A stretch of DNA of 64,000 nt from Pycnopodia helianthoides. Taxonomy: Eukaryota; Echinodermata; Asteroidea; Forcipulatida; Asteriidae. How positions within the stretch are numbered: the stretch's first letter is position 1; each line of letters starts with the position of its first letter. The position numbers and the translations under genes are program-made. The stretch is taken from positions 5,894,510 to 5,958,509 of the forward strand of contig CM063244.1 of NCBI GenBank assembly GCA_032158295.1, read 5' to 3'. Below are positions 23,701 to 31,196 of the stretch, one piece after another. A model generated the notes under the pieces. The model was not told the origin of the DNA and did not search any database. It worked only from the letters and a program-made list of their open reading frames with translations.

Positions 23701-25644
23701 GCTCTTTAAAGGGAAGGTCCACGATTGGTAATCACCCTTAAAATTAATGGCAATAAAAACGGATTTGGTTAGAAGTACAGCAACTTTCGATAGTATAAAG
23801 TGTTTTGAGAAATATTTCAATCCAAAATTTGAATCTGAGAAACGTTTCTCAGATCGTGTATTCCCGTAAGGGATTATTCTTTATGCGTGGACATAATATT
23901 CTCTGCGGATTTTGGCGACATTTCAAAAACGCGACCACCTTTTGAAATGAAATTTTCACAGGTTAGTTTTATTGTATAGGATTAAAACAATCAAGCGGTC
24001 CCAAAAAACAAAGGTATACTTTGCCTTTAAAAGATGAGGATCCAGGGCTGCCATTCAGTAGAAAAATGTAGGTTGCTTCAACACTTACTGGAAAGGTCGT
24101 TCAGAAAGAATATACTTTGACTTCACTCAAAACTTTGTTGAGAATCAACCCCAGGTTTGGAATCATTAAAAATGAAAAATGCCAAGAAAAAGTCTGTAAC
24201 TAAATAAATCGGCTGAAAAATATAATTTTGTATCAGTAACTTGAGGGTACAGCAACTATGGGAGAAGTTTTGGCTCTTGGAAGAACCGGTGCAGTCTTGA
24301 TTTTTCGAACAATACACTCTGCTAGTCTTCAGAAGTTTGGCCTGCAGAGTAGACTGCTCGAAATGTCGAGACCACACCAGTTCTCAGAGCCAGTACTTCT
24401 CCCCAAAGAGTTTTACACATGGCTGTATACAGTTGCTACTGTAGTTCTTCGTATGATCCACACCATGCACAGCTTCAAACATCACTTAAAATGTGTTCCT
24501 GTGCTAAGCAAATTTGTATGAAAAAAAAGTTTGATTAACAGGAGTTGAGTCCAATATATTGAACTGGCCAAAGCCCTTTGTTAGTGAATAACATCTTTGT
24601 TCATCATTTCATTTCAGAGGGTTATAATGGTTTAGATTACATAGTGACGAGAAGGCGCGTCCTGCCAATCTACTCTGCCGACGATCACCCCAACACTTGG
24701 AAGTAGTCGTAAGGTTCTGTCGATTCCTCCAGAAGCACTGTCAGTGCGACGTCTCCCTGATGGAGTGGGAGAAGTCTATTGGTCCGACTGTCGAGATGTG
24801 GCTGACCAATCAGATTGAAGAAGCCGACGTGGTGCTGTTGATATGTTCTAAGGGGACCGGGCTGAAGTACAGGGCGAAAGCTCAACAGAAGCAAATGGAC
24901 GCGGCCGGGGTGTACGGTGACGTGTTTATCAAGGCTCTGTTTCTGCTGGAACATTACTTCGGTCGAGATAATGCCTGCGATAAGTTTGTCGTGACCTACT
25001 TTGACTACACATGTGAAGGTGATATACCAGTGCCTTTCAGGCGCTTTGCCAAATACAAGCTGATGAAGTCTATGGAAGCGCTCTATCTGCGCATCCATTG
25101 TAAGGGCAGGGAAAGTCCCAACTCGAGTACACGAGCCCAACCTCTGGATGAGCCCAACTATCCTGAATTGGAAATGGGCAGGTGGTTATACGACGCCATC
25201 GAAGCCATGAAGCGGCTGGTGAAGTCCGACAAGGAGTGGTACAAAAAGCCAGACAGCAAGCGCAACACGAACTGGAAAGCATCGTTTGCGAGCGACAATG
25301 AGCAACCTTTCACTGACCCTCATCGAAGCGATGCAGATTCAGCGTACAGGACGGGCGATCATGACGAGCCCAGGGCACTGGGATCATTCTTCATTTCCAA
25401 CGACAGCCATTCCATCGGGCAAAGTAGTGAGTACAGTGACTTTGACGAGTCCTTCAATCAAATTCGAAGCAGAGTTCCAGAACCACCGAGAGATGACGTC
25501 TTCCCTGATGACATCGACGGATTGACTGACCCCGAAGAAGGTTACTCTGATAACCTCAATTCTATGGAGGTTCCTTTGAACGAGATCCAGATTGGATTCC
25601 CTCAGAGGCCCTACTGTAATGTAACAGCTGAATCCCCTCTCTAG
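8595..25644 (+). CDS. IL-17-receptor-like gene, copy A: spliced, 12 visible exons, frameshifted in the SEFIR domain
   Basis: Type I membrane receptor of the IL-17R family, built from exons 8595-8735, 10909-11012, 12617-12740, 13388-13441, 15674-15846, 17743-17868, 19375-19468, 20986-21099, 21469-21609, 23078-23227, 23399-23560 and 24618-25644. All internal junctions are GT-AG and phases agree throughout. Layout from exon 3: ectodomain lobes D1 and D2 (about residues 1-270), three EGF modules (about 271-406), a transmembrane helix, and a cytoplasmic SEFIR domain with an acidic tail. Family members bind IL-17-type cytokines and recruit SEFIR adaptors such as Act1. That role is inferred from family. 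Oddities: no exons 1-2 seen in the window, the exon 3 acceptor is TG, and a frameshift at about 24700 stops the protein inside SEFIR box 1. The copy is a pseudogene, a truncated receptor, or misassembled. Family assignment is strong, intactness is not. Confidence 0.82.
8780..9126. mobile_element. TTAA-type foldback element (GGTAGGGTCA family), left end worn
   Basis: The right end reads TGACCCTACCTTTAA. The interior matches the complete member at 15934-16316 (CAACATAATGCTGATTTATTGGCAA; GAAACGATTCATGCA). The same region of copy B intron 3 (50675-51240) carries related sequence. Confidence 0.6.
9775..10060 (+). mobile_element. tRNA-derived SINE, family S1
   Basis: GATCCCTGGCTGCCGCTTCC, GATATTGACAAAATAGGGAG, an A-box-like TAGCTCAGTTGG and a B-box-like GTTCAAATC, then TTTTTCTTTGTTCAAACC and CTACCCAGTCAG. 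Just after the A box the unit GGTTCAA is repeated three times in place of the usual tRNA D-arm. Other members lie at 23241-23398 (+), 29500-29665 (-) and 35600-35935 (-). Confidence 0.75.
10060..10800 (+). other. Intron 3 sequence shared with copy B
   Basis: AAAAGAGCGCTGAAAAGGGGCTT, TAGTTTCAGCGCTGATTTCC and CACCACTACCACTTGG-type segments match 51300-52060 in copy B in the same order. No exon is seen in it. Confidence 0.6.
10909..11012 (+). CDS. Copy A exon 4: lobe D1
   Basis: Acceptor CCTTTTTAG, donor GTAAGG. The 34 codons read AATMMTIRLSLRGKEVPDLN and on to YNSSET, matching copy B 52549-52670 (SIRGMDGPDLGRF...). A is six codons shorter and lacks the cysteine that B has here. The frame runs on past the donor into the ACC repeat, but the homologous splice site and phase show it ends here. 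Confidence 0.75.
11085..12500. repeat. 1.4-kb ACC/ACA-type simple-repeat block
   Basis: Almost wholly made of ACC and ACA triplets on the + strand (GGT/TGT on the other), with rare CACCGCCACTG and ACAATTAACC interruptions that recur as higher-order units of about 110-120 bp in the first half. It lies inside intron 4 about 75 bp after the donor. Long open frames on both strands (Thr/His/Pro on +; Val/Trp/Gly/Cys on -) come only from the repeat. Copy B has no such block in this intron. Confidence 0.95.
12617..12740 (+). CDS. Copy A exon 5: end of lobe D1
   Basis: Acceptor TCTCTGTAG, donor GTAAGT. Reads HAITNECFCGLRPQRRYQVV followed by VTTKPV and a Thr-rich end. The C-x-C-G-L-x-P...Y-x-V-x-V pattern is typical of the last strands of a fibronectin-like IL-17R lobe. 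Paralogous to 55172-55304. Confidence 0.78.
12772..13060. mobile_element. TTAA-type foldback element (TTGCCTT family), present in both copies
   Basis: Starts TTAAAGGGGCACTACAGCAT and has a central inverted repeat around GCTATTTTGT...ACAAAATGGTGG. The matching position in copy B (55336-55660) holds the same element, so it predates the gene duplication. The right end is worn. Confidence 0.65.
13388..13441 (+). CDS. Copy A exon 6: small two-cysteine linker
   Basis: 54-nt exon: acceptor CTTTTTAG, donor GTGAGT. Reads CSEADKINDTRCYKSEE. Same length as copy B 56242-56295 (CSQPDKINDSRCYKNEE): four replacements and no silent change by hand count. Confidence 0.78.
14370..14585. mobile_element. Foldback element of the GGATACGGC family
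   Basis: Arms GGCGGATACGGCTTTGGCTG...GCTAAGGACATCCTAT and ATAGGACGTCCTTAGCCGCA...GCCGTAGCC. Related to the elements at 17875-18000 and 60347-60485. It lies in intron 6 and has no counterpart at the same place in copy B. Confidence 0.6.
15076..15469. mobile_element. Complete TTAA foldback MITE, GGAACATTACAG family
   Basis: 394 bp with inverted ends TTAAAGGAACATTACAGAAT and its complement, over 20 bp perfect. Flanked by TTAA, as expected of a piggyBac-type non-autonomous element. Copy B has the same flanking intron (GAATTTGAATGATCT then CTGACCAGTGAATGC at about 57350) without it, so it inserted after the duplication. Related elements: 18512-18896, 34209-34428, 34425-34800 and 39410-39805. Confidence 0.85.
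15674..15846 (+). CDS. Copy A exon 7: start of ectodomain lobe D2
   Basis: Acceptor CCCTTTTACAG, donor GTGGGT. Reads LWEPDCILVEQNHTTGFYNL, then SFNVAPSHYKFDIYKIYITS and FQVYM. The VAPS-x-Y-x-F-x-x-Y segment is characteristic of the second IL-17R fibronectin-like lobe. The N-glycosylation site NHT is kept in copy B (57570-57739). The first 68 nt are identical to B and the rest diverges sharply. Confidence 0.82.
15934..16316. mobile_element. Complete TTAA foldback MITE, GGTAGGGTCA family
   Basis: Ends TTAAAGGTAGGGTCA and TGACGCTACCTTTAA. It occupies the intron-7 site where copy B carries a different TTAA element (57825-58249); the flanks ATTATAATGT / GTTTAAT match ATTATGTGG / GTTAAAT of B. Confidence 0.8.
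16317..17264. other. Intron 7, no exon seen
   Basis: Contains a run of C at about 16370, a GGCCGTGTGACACGGCC palindrome near 16543-16559, and a G-run at about 17130-17146. Nothing else recognised. Confidence 0.4.
17265..17530. mobile_element. GC-rich foldback element with nested palindrome
   Basis: Outer arms contain GCGCTAAACGTCGCAC on the left and its complement GTGCGACGTTTAGCGC on the right. At 17388-17422 is a 15-bp perfect hairpin (CCGTGTAGCACGGCA / TGCCGTGCTACACGG, 5-nt loop) whose arms are themselves near-palindromic. Not seen at the matching place in copy B. Confidence 0.7.
17600..17710 (+). repeat. TTCATTA-type heptamer repeat
   Basis: Degenerate run of TTCGTTA and TTCATTA units upstream of exon 8. 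Copy B has the same kind of run at 60128-60175 in the same place. Confidence 0.75.
17743..17868 (+). CDS. Copy A exon 8: lobe D2
   Basis: Acceptor TTTTACAACAG, donor GTAAGT, phase 0 on both sides, 42 codons. Reads SEPTVVNKTCSQSNKSMPFV and ends NQFQAV. The glycosylation site NKT and the single cysteine are kept in copy B 60212-60334. About 17 of 42 codons encode different residues in B and about 2 differ silently (hand count). Confidence 0.78.
17875..18000. mobile_element. Foldback element GGCCGTATCCG, shared by both copies
   Basis: Arms GGCCGTATCCGTATTGGCAG...GGCTACGACTGTTGC and GCTGTAGCCGTAGCC. It begins a few bases after the exon 8 donor, exactly as the element at 60347-60485 does in copy B, so it is older than the duplication. 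Confidence 0.7.
18512..18896. mobile_element. Complete TTAA foldback MITE, GGAACATTACAG family
   Basis: TTAAAGGAACATCACAGAAT to ATTCTGTAACTTCCTTTAA. Inverted relative to the member at 15076-15469. In intron 8 of copy A and not at the matching place in B. Confidence 0.82.
18985..19330. mobile_element. Worn TTGCCTT-family foldback element before exon 9, also in copy B
   Basis: GGCCGCCATCTTGG and GGTCCGCCATTTTTTGTTTC...TTAGTGGACCGTGTTCTGTC give the central inverted repeat. The right flank AAAAGTTGACC(TTTT) leads straight to exon 9, as at 61640-61862 in copy B. Confidence 0.55.
19375..19468 (+). CDS. Copy A exon 9: end of lobe D2
   Basis: Acceptor TTTCACGCAG, donor GTAAG, 94 nt like copy B 61907-62000. 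Reads VVALPTGDVCLDEQNRKIRC then KTSSPETFRVL. The A-x-P...C...C pattern is the usual last strand and cysteine pair of an IL-17R lobe. Confidence 0.78.
19911..20253. mobile_element. Complete TTAA foldback MITE, GGCCCTGTACACTA family
   Basis: TTAAAGGCCCTGTACACTA to AAGTGTACAATACCTTTAA. A second member is at 30001-30350. Confidence 0.82.
20595..20815 (+). repeat. 11-bp minisatellite (GGAATACCACA)n
   Basis: About 20 units of GGAATACCACA with variants GGAGTACCACA and TAAATACCACA. The reverse strand gives open frames rich in VVFLWYSCGIP, an artefact. The matching intron of copy B has the same unit at 63448-63605 and a reverse-complement, more degenerate array at 62520-63070. Confidence 0.93.
20816..20891 (+). 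repeat. 76-nt block identical between the two copies, with a B-box-like motif
   Basis: Begins TTTTGTAAGGGGAGGGTTGC. It contains GGTTCAGTTCC, close to the RNA polymerase III B-box consensus, and is identical by eye to 63607-63682. It may be the end of a tRNA-like SINE next to the minisatellite. Confidence 0.6.
20986..21099 (+). CDS. Copy A exon 10: EGF module 1
   Basis: 114-nt, phase 1-1 exon. Reads DPCIRKPCGAHGSCTSNMEE and on to CNCDPGFTVFDKACK: six cysteines in EGF spacing. No calcium-binding consensus before the first cysteine. Copy B counterpart at 63778-63891 keeps all cysteines with 10 of 37 residues changed. Confidence 0.9.
21182..21420 (+). mobile_element. tRNA-derived SINE, family S2, shared by both copies
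   Basis: GGATCAGGTTGGCTCGGTAG ... CCGGTTCGAACCCCACTGC (A and B boxes), then GGGTTTTCCTCC and an AATAAATAAATA tail. It starts 83 nt after the EGF1 donor. Copy B has the start of the same SINE 83 nt after its EGF1 donor (63974), so the insertion predates the duplication. Confidence 0.75.
21469..21609 (+). CDS. Copy A exon 11: EGF module 2
   Basis: 141 nt, phase 1-1, acceptor TTTGTATCAG, donor GTGAGT. Reads DPCSGDRNVSRPKCQNGNC, then FYCQCNANF and KKCL: six cysteines. Glycosylation site NVS. Confidence 0.88.
21804..21996. mobile_element. Foldback MITE, GGGCCCAATTTCATAGAGCT family
   Basis: 193 bp with inverted ends GGGCCCAATTTCATAGAGCT and AGCTCTATGAAATTGGGCCC, about 27 bp including CTTAAG. Other members: 54938-55062 (internally deleted), 60563-60742 and 63110-63293. 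Confidence 0.85.
22138..22384. mobile_element. hAT-like MITE, CATAGAAATAGAAC family
   Basis: 247 bp with inverted ends CATAGAAATAGAACTCGGAG / CTCCGTGTTCTATTTCTATG. Flanks GATGGGAC and GAAGGGAC look like an 8-bp target duplication with one mismatch. The other member, 59216-59459, has a perfect one. Confidence 0.85.
22400..23077. other. Intron 11 remainder, nothing recognised
   Basis: AT-rich, with a poly-T run near 22870-22893. No exon or repeat family recognised. Confidence 0.4.
23078..23227 (+). CDS. Copy A exon 12: EGF module 3
   Basis: 150 nt, phase 1-1, acceptor CCCCTGACAG, donor GTAAG. Reads DPCAVIPETNATFCGVYGKC, then CQCDPGYISKKSETPCT: six cysteines, glycosylation sites NAT and NTT. 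Confidence 0.9.
23241..23398 (+). mobile_element. S1 SINE abutting the transmembrane exon
   Basis: GATATTGACAAAATACGGAG, GGTGGAGCGCCGGCATG, GGAGGTCGCAAGTTCAAATT, then TTTGTCTTTGTTCAACCCAC match the SINE at 9775-10060. Its 3' end (CAATTCTTTAG versus CAACTATTTAA) runs into the acceptor of the next exon. Confidence 0.7.
23399..23560 (+). CDS. Copy A exon 13: transmembrane segment
   Basis: Phase 1-1, donor GTATGA. A short acidic stalk (KEAENLQS) precedes a hydrophobic helix of about 25 residues (LIWAAVGTFLCGSFLVSICI...), encoded at about 23425-23499, then CRRRRRNYV, a typical stop-transfer. This places the EGF modules outside and the SEFIR domain inside the cell. Confidence 0.9.
23706..24030. 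mobile_element. TTAA foldback element related to the GGCACAGTACACG family
   Basis: TTAAAGGGAAGGTCCACGAT at the left and ACTTTGCCTTTAA at the right. The interior (GGCAATAAAAAC, GAATCTGAGAAACG, CACCTTTTGAAATGAAATTT) matches the element at 46543-46936. In the intron before the SEFIR exon. Confidence 0.7.
24257..24402. mobile_element. Short foldback element
   Basis: GGGAGAAGTTTTGGCTCT...ACTCTGCTAG pairs with CTGCAGAGTAGACT...CAGAGCCAGTACTTCTCCC. A fragment of the same family lies at about 31385-31430. Confidence 0.55.
24618..25644 (+). CDS. Copy A last exon: SEFIR domain and acidic tail, frameshifted
   Basis: Acceptor TTCATTTCAG. The spliced phase reads EGYNGLDYIVTRRRVLPIYS then ADDHPNTWK and stops at TAG 24704-24706. 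The rest of the domain (VVVRFCRFLQKHCQCDVSLM, then WLTNQIEEADVVLLICSKG, VTYFDYTCEGDIPVPF, KYKLMKSMEALYLRI) is open from 24697 in the frame offset by one base, to a TAG ending at 25644. Box 1 (VLPIYSADD) and the YFD...IP..F..YKLMK block are characteristic of IL-17 receptors, closest in my recollection to IL17RD/IL17RA. The last 100 or so codons are rich in D, E and S. A missing base in the GG/GAA run at about 24699-24702 would explain the break. Confidence 0.88.
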
Positions 25645-26830
25645 TCTCTAACCTCGTTTACCCTACATGTACCTCTGATGGTCCAACCTCTTCCTGATCA
25701 AGCCTCACAGCGGACTGGAAACTCATACTGGTGTTATTCGAAATTTATGGGGGTAGGAAAACCTCTTCTTTTTTCCGCCTGGCGTCGTTACCTCATCTTT
25801 TGCAGTGGTGCAGTGAAGAGGTTGTTTCTGGACTAGGCGAAGTTCTGCCAGTTTTCCCCCTTTCCCTCTCATTGCTATCTTTCCTTCTATCTCTTCTCAG
25901 TTAGTCTAGACCTATACCAATGTGGGGAAACGGCCCTTTATCAATAACTTTTAATCCTTGCCAATAGAGGGCACTGTTTACCGCTGATCTAGTCATCACT
26001 TTCGCGGGTTAAAATTCTGGTCGTTTAATCACCGTCGTAATAAGTTGCTTTCCGCTATACTAAAGTAGTGCAACATTTTATTGTATGGGTACTCTTGTTT
26101 AAAATATTTTATCTTTGAGCGGTTCCATAAGTTATTTGCTCAATTAATACAGAAGTGTAACTGTAAAAGCACGATTCTTATAGTAAATAAAAATGTAGAT
26201 TTAACGTTCTTGCGTGCGGAACGCTTACACTTGCAAGTGACACGGTTTGGCCAACGGCCAGGTCCTTTTTTTCTCCTTTTGGAAGGAAACCTTCAAGACA
26301 GTGTTGCGTGTGTCACCACTTTGACTCGCAATTTTCATCATTTTGGAGTTTGTGACTCCTAATTAACGTTGCTGTTTTGTACATGTTCATTGACCGTCAG
26401 ATTATCTGGTGAGTTTCTGCCTACTCTTAACTCATTTTAAGGGTATATTTTCACTATTAAAAATAGACTGTGAACTATGAGATGGTCATGTCATGTTGTA
26501 TTACACATGTGAATTTTGGTTTACACACACATGCGTTGTATACGCTGTTGTACTTAACTGCATACATTATACGTGTTGCATCGCTACAACCTGCGAAGCC
26601 AATGTTTATATCAGTAGCAAGGGCGCCGCCATCTTAGGGGGTATATGCTACTTCACTGTTAGATGCCCTGATGTCACTTTAATGTACTTAAAATATACCA
26701 ATGGTACATGTAACCAATTAGATAATTATTGTATATAATCTTCCCTTTGTTTATAGGCGGTTTTTCTGTGGTTGACTTAGGCTTTAGCCTATTTCATGTT
26801 GAGAATAAACGTGATCTGAGTGATGATTCT
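25645..26830 (+). other. Probable 3' untranslated region of copy A
   Basis: No convincing coding frame follows the TAG. AATAAA motifs occur at 26185-26190 and 26804-26809. The second, shortly before 26830, is the better candidate polyadenylation signal for a 1.2-kb UTR. The exact end cannot be fixed without transcripts. Confidence 0.45.
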
Positions 26831-26884
26831 GCTATATGATGATTGAAGATTTTGTCCAGTGAGTGATCTGTTGCTGCTAGTTCT

Positions 26885-28070
26885 ATGCATGGTGACTCAG
26901 CGTCTCTATATATCTGGGGACGACCTAATAATACGAGCATAAGGGTTTACACCTCTAGAGAGCAAGGGTTCCGTTCCTCTACACCAATCCTTGGTACTTG
27001 CACCGAACCCTCCCTAGATCATCTGAACTCCACCTCTCCGAAGGGTACCAGAAATAAACATGTTGCCCGTCATGGCCGCCTGGTAGTACAGGATCCCGAA
27101 CTCAGTGGTAATGCTCTGAGAGGCTGATCTATCAACAGGTGTAAAATGTCGAGGTGGTTGTACTGCCATGGACATGCATGGATTGGTGGTCCGTGCAGCC
27201 ACTTTCGGTTGCATTCCTGAGGCCATCGGAGTGACATTGTTACGACAATGTGTTCGCACGGGTTCATTTGGTTCCTCTGATTGTTTTGGACAGGTTTCAA
27301 ACTTAAGACTAGCTGAGACTCTTTTTCTCCAATAAATACAAACATGAATAAACAAACAAAGAATAAAGAAACCTTACCTGCTCGCGCAAATCCACCTGCC
27401 CGTGTGCAGCGTTCAAAGCCTCTTGGATTTTTTCAAAATCAGGGGCTTTCGTTCCATCTTCACTTCTGTTCAGTCTTTTGCTCTCAGCAACTCTCCTGAT
27501 TTGCTAGCTCTAACTGAGAGCAGACTGAATTGTGACATTTCTTCAGATTCTTTCAATTTTAATACCACGATATATCTTCATCGCCCGTGACCACCCTTCA
27601 TCACATGGTCTGAGTGTGCATGTGTCTTTTGGGGTTCTAACCCAGATGACTGGTTGCCAAAGTCTTGCCTCCAATTGGTTAACTCTGATCACTCAATTGT
27701 CTCTGTTTCTGTATCATAGGCATAGGCCTATTCTTCTCCCACAACTACATTCCAGCCTTTTCACCGTACTGTTTTTCAGTTTGGAAATGCTGACTGCGAT
27801 GGCTTTCGGTGTTCTCTCGCTGATGTGCCATGGTCTTCGATTCTAAGTCTTGGTCCTGATTTGGCGGCTGAAGAGTTCTCCCAATGGATTAACCTTGGTA
27901 TGGAGATTTACATCCCCTCACGTACCTACCAGATCAAGGCCCATTCTCAACCTTGGTACACTCCAGCCTGTGCTGCAGCAATTGCCCATCGTAACCATTT
28001 TTTTAAAAGAAATATCATTCAGGAACTTCGGAAAACTGGCAGCGAGTCTTTTCGGGGGTGTGTTTTTTCT
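26885..28070 (+). mobile_element. Decayed non-LTR retrotransposon (LINE) fragment
   Basis: Broken + strand frames encode an apurinic-endonuclease-type piece (FRSIFTSVQSFALSNSPDLL then ALTESRL at about 27430-27545), then EFSQWINLGMEIYIPSRTYQ at about 27876-27935 and YTPACAAAIAHRNHF, a linker seen before the reverse transcriptase of jockey/CR1-type LINEs. Frameshifts and stops separate the pieces and the reverse transcriptase itself is absent. The part from 26885 to about 27380 is assigned only by position and may be unrelated. Confidence 0.65.
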
Positions 28071-28112
28071 AGGGTAATTTTTTTTCTTCTAAAAATTGAA
28101 AAAGAAATCTGA

Positions 28113-28890
28113 AGTTTAGTTGTCTAAAAATATATTTGTTTGGTTTTCTAGAGGCAAAGATACTTTATATATTTTTTGAGTATTTTTGAATATTTAGCAT
28201 TTAGCATCGGTTACTATGGGAGTTTATTTAGTGTAATGCACCCGTAGAGAACCCAAGTGCGCCCTCAGTGTTCAATTGTTTGATCCTACTTTGTAATTAG
28301 CATATTTACAATAAGAAGTTCAGTTTAGTTCTCACAGACCTTGTTCCTTATACACTTCGGGTTGTCCATCAATATCAAATAAGCCGGTCGCACTATGTCT
28401 GGTATCCGGCTCGTTGCCATTTTACAAATTTTAATTAGGCCTAAGTGTAATCCTTATTCGGCGTTTAATTGCAGGTATAAATAGCACTTAAATAAATTGC
28501 AATGTCAAGCTTTGCCGGAAAATCAAATATTTGTCTAAGCTTGTTTTATTTACTTTTGTCGTCTGAGTATAATTGGGCCCAGGATCAAATTGTAATTAGT
28601 CTGTAATAATTACATTTCCTCCACATCACAAACGCAGGGCCTTTTTGTATAGCGCCATTTCATTTAGCTCAAAACGCACTAGCAAACAGACGATAGCGTT
28701 GTAAATAATACAACAAATGAACAAAAAGCAATTGAAAAAAACACGCAAAAAATGTATGGAAAACAGTGAAAAGTGATGCCTTCGAAAAATGTCTTGTCAA
28801 CAAAAATTGTGAGAACTTGGCTTTTGTGATAAATTTTACTATTATGAATCGGTTTAAATAATGTCACTGTTGTATATTTCTCTGTTTTTT
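28113..28890. other. Intergenic, nothing recognised
   Basis: AT-rich, stops in all frames, no foldback or SINE boxes seen. Confidence 0.4.
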
Positions 28891-28929
28891 AGGCATACGG
28901 AGGTTCGATTTTCACCCCAAAATGACAAA

Positions 28930-29150
28930 AGCTGGGAGCTTCGAGGGGCTTCGCTCCCTGGACTCCCACCGGGGCTTCGCCCCTGGACACCCACTAGGGA
29001 CCGTAAGGCCGTCCCCCGGACGCCCCAGACACATAATCCTAGGTGCGCCGTTGTCAACATATTCTTTGTGGTCTTTATAATTATGCGAACTGTTTAATTA
29101 TGCGAACTGTATATTTGCCGAATTATGCGAACTGTATAATTGCCGAATTG
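28930..29150. repeat. Two short repeat clusters
   Basis: At 28947-28990, two related units of GGGGCTTCGCCCCTGGAC type with CTCCC/ACCC spacers. At about 29080-29150, three or four copies of AATTATGCGAACTGT. Confidence 0.6.
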
Positions 29151-29499
29151 GCAGACATGAAGCGCATTGCTGCAAAGCTGAATTAAAACGATTAGTTTTA
29201 CTTGTTCGAACGAGACAATAAGTCGTTCTAACGAGTGATTAAGGAGCTTTTGTTTTGGACGACAGAAAATGACACCTCGAGTCATCTGCGCATGCGTCGA
29301 CTTTGAGGCTTCGTCGGTCTTCAATTTCTACGACACTTGTGGTAAATCTGCATTGTGCGAAAACGACAATGTTTGGTTCAAACTATAGGCTAAATATTCA
29401 TACACTTGACCAACGACCCAAACTGTTGACTGTATTAATTTACCAAAGCATGATGGATGCGACGAAAATGTTAGAAAATATGTATTCATCAAGTAATAA

Positions 29500-29665
29500 A
29501 CCACAAGGGAAACTGACTTGGTAAGCGGGATTTGAGTCAAAGACCTCCGGATTAACGTACAAGCGCTCTACCAACTGGGCTATATGTTGGCGGTCTCCAT
29601 ATTATGTCAATATATCTTCGTTCGGTGGTGCCAGTCAGGAGCCATACAACCTGTACACGCTCACA
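29500..29665 (-). mobile_element. S1 SINE, reverse orientation
   Basis: AAACTGACTTGG, GCGGGATTTGAGTC (complement of the B box), GACCTCCGGATTAACG, GCGCTCTACCAACTGGGCTA (complement of the A box), then GGCGGTCTCCATATTATGTC match the complement of 9775-10060. Confidence 0.75.
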
Positions 29666-30000
29666 CAAAATTCATGCACATTTATTTGCTAAGTGGAAAT
29701 AACATTCCCATCTGTTGCCTTAAAAAAAAGAAACCTGATTTAATATCCCTCAATAAATATCGTATGGCTGGTTCACTCGGCGAGCAGGATTTGTGGTTGA
29801 AATAGAAAGTTTTTTGGGGGTTGAGGAGTTCGTGAGAAACTACCTGGAAAAAAAAACAGCGTACAAGTTTACGTGGCACAAAATCAACACGTTGTGAACA
29901 TCCTGTACGAATACTTAGCACGCTAAGCAGCCGATCGATTGACAACACACCAGACACCTACGCCTAAACATGATTGCATTGGACCAATTACGTAAATAGA

Positions 30001-30350
30001 TTAAAGGCCCTGTACACTATAAATCGAAAAAAAACCCACAAATGTTCACAGATTCACACATGCCTTACATGATTTAAAGTAATGGTAGAAAGGGTTCCTT
30101 AAAATATTTTTGCCTTAAATGCTATAGTTTCTGAGAAATGAGTAAAACAATAGTTTTTATCACGTGTGATAAAAACTCGATGTTTGAAAAAAACAGAAAA
30201 CACATAAGGTCTCTTTTCACTATTTTCTCGTGACCTCGATGAGCAATTAAGCTCAAACTTTCACAGGTTTGTTCGTTCATGCATATGTTGAATCACACAA
30301 AATGTGGACACTGATTTTGAGCTGTTAGCAAAAGTGTACAATACCTTTAA
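30001..30350. mobile_element. Complete TTAA foldback MITE, GGCCCTGTACACTA family
   Basis: TTAAAGGCCCTGTACACTAT to AAGTGTACAATACCTTTAA. Close match along its length to 19911-20253, including TTTCACTATTTTCTCGTGAC. Confidence 0.82.
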
Positions 30351-30857
30351 GGTCTATGGCTTTCGTGCAACTGATATTAAAGATACGGTACAGAATTACT
30401 GGCAATACAAATATTGTGAACAATTTGAAAGCTCAAAGCTTACTTTTGATAAACTTAATACTAACACAAATTTTTCTGAGAGAATTGTCCTAACAGATTT
30501 TTTCTTCTTCTATTGACCAGATAGAAATAAGCACATATATCATAATTTTATGAATCTGGGTAGAATCCTTGACAAAACACATTATGTTAGTATGTGTTAT
30601 CAGTTAACCCTTTACAGACCACCTGTTTCTGTAAAGTAAATGAGTAATCACCATTTGCCCAAACACAGCTGATTTTGTTCAATAATTGTTCCACGAAAAA
30701 TTTCTGGAAAAATCAATAAAAAACGGGGAAAAAATTATTTTCTTTATAGGTTTGCATTTTAACACATTCCAGTTACATACTTGTTCTTGGCAGCAGTGAC
30801 TCTCACCCCAGGTTTCACATGAGGAACATTGGAAAAAGTCAAATCAGGACATGACTT

Positions 30858-31196
30858 AAGCCCTTTTCACACTACTCTATTCCCCGTGGGCAACCCCGTG
30901 GAATAACGGTCGGCCTTCTCACACTATGATCGCTTTACCCCCTGTCTGCCCCCTGTCTGCCCCGGCAAGTGGGCATACCCCGGGGAATAGCCCAACCCCT
31001 GCTCCGGAGTAGGGGTAAGCAGTAAAACACAGGGATATTCTTGAGACGTGCAACAGGAACACTGTGGAATAGGAACCTAGGCGGGGATAGTGTGAAAAGT
31101 GCGCCGGGGTAACCGTAGGGTAAAAAAACCCTAAAAACTGGGGCCTCCCCGGGGCTGTATTCCACGGGGATAAGAGATGCAGTGTGAAAAGGGCTT
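30858..31196. mobile_element. Foldback MITE, AAGCCCTTTTCACAC family
   Basis: About 340 bp. Ends AAGCCCTTTTCACACT and AGTGTGAAAAGGGCTT, with sub-terminal TATTCCCCGTGGG / TATTCCACGGGG. Flanked by TTA on both sides, which would suit a PIF/Harbinger-type 3-bp duplication (inference). GC-rich interior full of CCCCGG. Confidence 0.75.

Noticed and set aside
27014..27355. 113-codon minus-strand frame as a gag-like protein
   Set aside because: No zinc knuckle or other motif; it overlaps equally long frames in other registers next to a decayed LINE.
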